Shown here: positions 63,354 to 64,000 of the stretch, in pieces
How positions within the stretch are numbered: the first letter of the stretch is position 1
How the letters are laid out: every line of letters begins with the position of its first letter
From: Casuarius casuarius
Lineage: Eukaryota; Chordata; Aves; Casuariiformes; Casuariidae
Direction: 5' to 3'
NCBI GenBank assembly: GCA_003342895.1
Contig: PTFA01000275.1
Coordinates: 744,001-808,000, forward strand
Length of the DNA stretch: 64,000 nucleotides
Program-made: the position numbers and the translations under genes
Notes under the pieces: generated by a model
The model's database searches: none
Told to the model about the DNA's origin: nothing
Seen by the model: the letters and a program-made list of their open reading frames with translations, nothing else

Positions 63354-64000
63354 AGTTACGTCTTTAGTTATAAAAGTGCAATTACGGATCATTTAAAAGT
63401 GAAAGTGGAAAGGATAAATTCTTATTTAGTCATCTGCATTTCCCGTTACCGGCAGGGATGTTTTTGCCACAATTGTACAATAGGATATGAAAGTCCATTC
63501 AAGGCTAGGGGAAGAAAAGAAAATTCAAGCAAGCATTTTACAGCAATTCCTGAAAAGCATGAAAATGGCACATTATTTCACTTGGCTTCATAAGGTAAAG
63601 CTGCACCTGGGTAATACTTGCTAATGTGACTGGAACATATGCAGCAAGATACAAAGTCCCATTGACCTTAGCAGCATTTCAGAAGTAGCAGAATGAACAG
63701 CTTTTGAAAAATGTCATCAATGTATTATGTATAAAACAGATCTGTATTCCACTTGAGTGTCAGTCATGCATGACTTTCTGTTCCTCTGCTATCTTCACTC
63801 AGCACAGGCAAGGAAAGTTAATTTCCATTTATTGTTTTTTTTCCTACAGTGCAACAGCTTTTTAAATAATGTCCTAGGGAAATACTGAGAAAACACAAAA
63901 CTGGGCCAGCGAGTTCTCAAGGTTAGGAGTAAAAATTTCCTTGGATGACACAATTTGGAAAAGCTGTGTGCATCTTGAGAAAAACACGTAATCAGAAAGT
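63354..64000. other. Unique DNA, nothing recognised
   Basis: The final stretch has no supported feature. The 106-codon frame at 63,273-63,593 starts in the microsatellite and has no recognisable domain. Confidence 0.45.

Noticed and set aside
1..64000. CRISPR arrays, bacterial operons, phage or plasmid functions
   Set aside because: The window is vertebrate nuclear DNA with LINEs, SINE relics and microsatellites. No regularly spaced direct repeats with unique spacers occur.
1..64000. tRNA, snRNA, 5S and other structured RNA genes
   Set aside because: I looked for B-box (GGTTCGAATCC-like) words and known small-RNA starts and found none with supporting context. A covariance-model scan could still find something subtle.

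Overview
This window is non-coding vertebrate nuclear DNA, most probably from a bird. The base composition is AT-rich and CpG-poor. No open reading frame looks like an intact gene. The clearest markers are CR1-family LINE retrotransposons: one has the classic avian-type 3' end (a TTGGACTAGATGATC... block, a CCTTCCAACC block and an ATTCTGTG octamer tail at 14,887-14,940). An old MIR-type SINE, a decayed hAT transposase and an LTR-type insertion also fit a sauropsid genome. The species cannot be named from the sequence. The window could be a gene desert or the inside of a very large intron.

Layout. 1-4,257: unique AT-rich DNA with a poly(T) run and a 210-bp pyrimidine tract. 4,258-5,450: a GC-rich block of about 300 bp with a G-quadruplex motif, then a separate CpG-rich segment with a TATA-like box and a good splice donor. 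This is the best candidate for a promoter plus first exon. 5,450-12,190: featureless. 12,190-15,730: an old CR1 LINE split in two by a younger, 5'-truncated CR1, with the old reverse-transcriptase frame resuming exactly after the insertion. 15,731-27,285: mostly unique, with a possible GC-rich repeat (16,360-16,870), a splice-like candidate exon (17,323-17,467) and a 330-bp purine tract (20,899-21,230). 27,286-28,500: an LTR-like insertion bounded by a 10-bp inverted repeat and holding an assembly gap. 28,501-44,400: unique AT-rich DNA with microsatellites, a GGAA-type purine tract with a G-quadruplex motif, and weak fossil repeats. 44,640-45,835: a dead hAT (ZBED5/GTF2IRD2-like) transposase. 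45,940-46,195: a MIR-type SINE and a second old fragment. 48,860-49,340: AAT and TA/TG microsatellites including a 153-bp duplication. 50,640-51,163: a very old CR1 3' end of the subfamily type common in turtles and crocodilians. 51,164-64,000: unique DNA with simple repeats, a C-rich tract at 58,112-58,195, and a following stretch that might be a conserved non-coding element.

No genes work together here and I found no previously undescribed biological system. The most informative items are the nested CR1 pair (relative dating), the hAT fossil, the TIR-bounded LTR-like element with its suspicious gap, and the candidate promoter at about 5 kb. Repeat family names come from recognised protein motifs and remembered consensus features; no database search was run.
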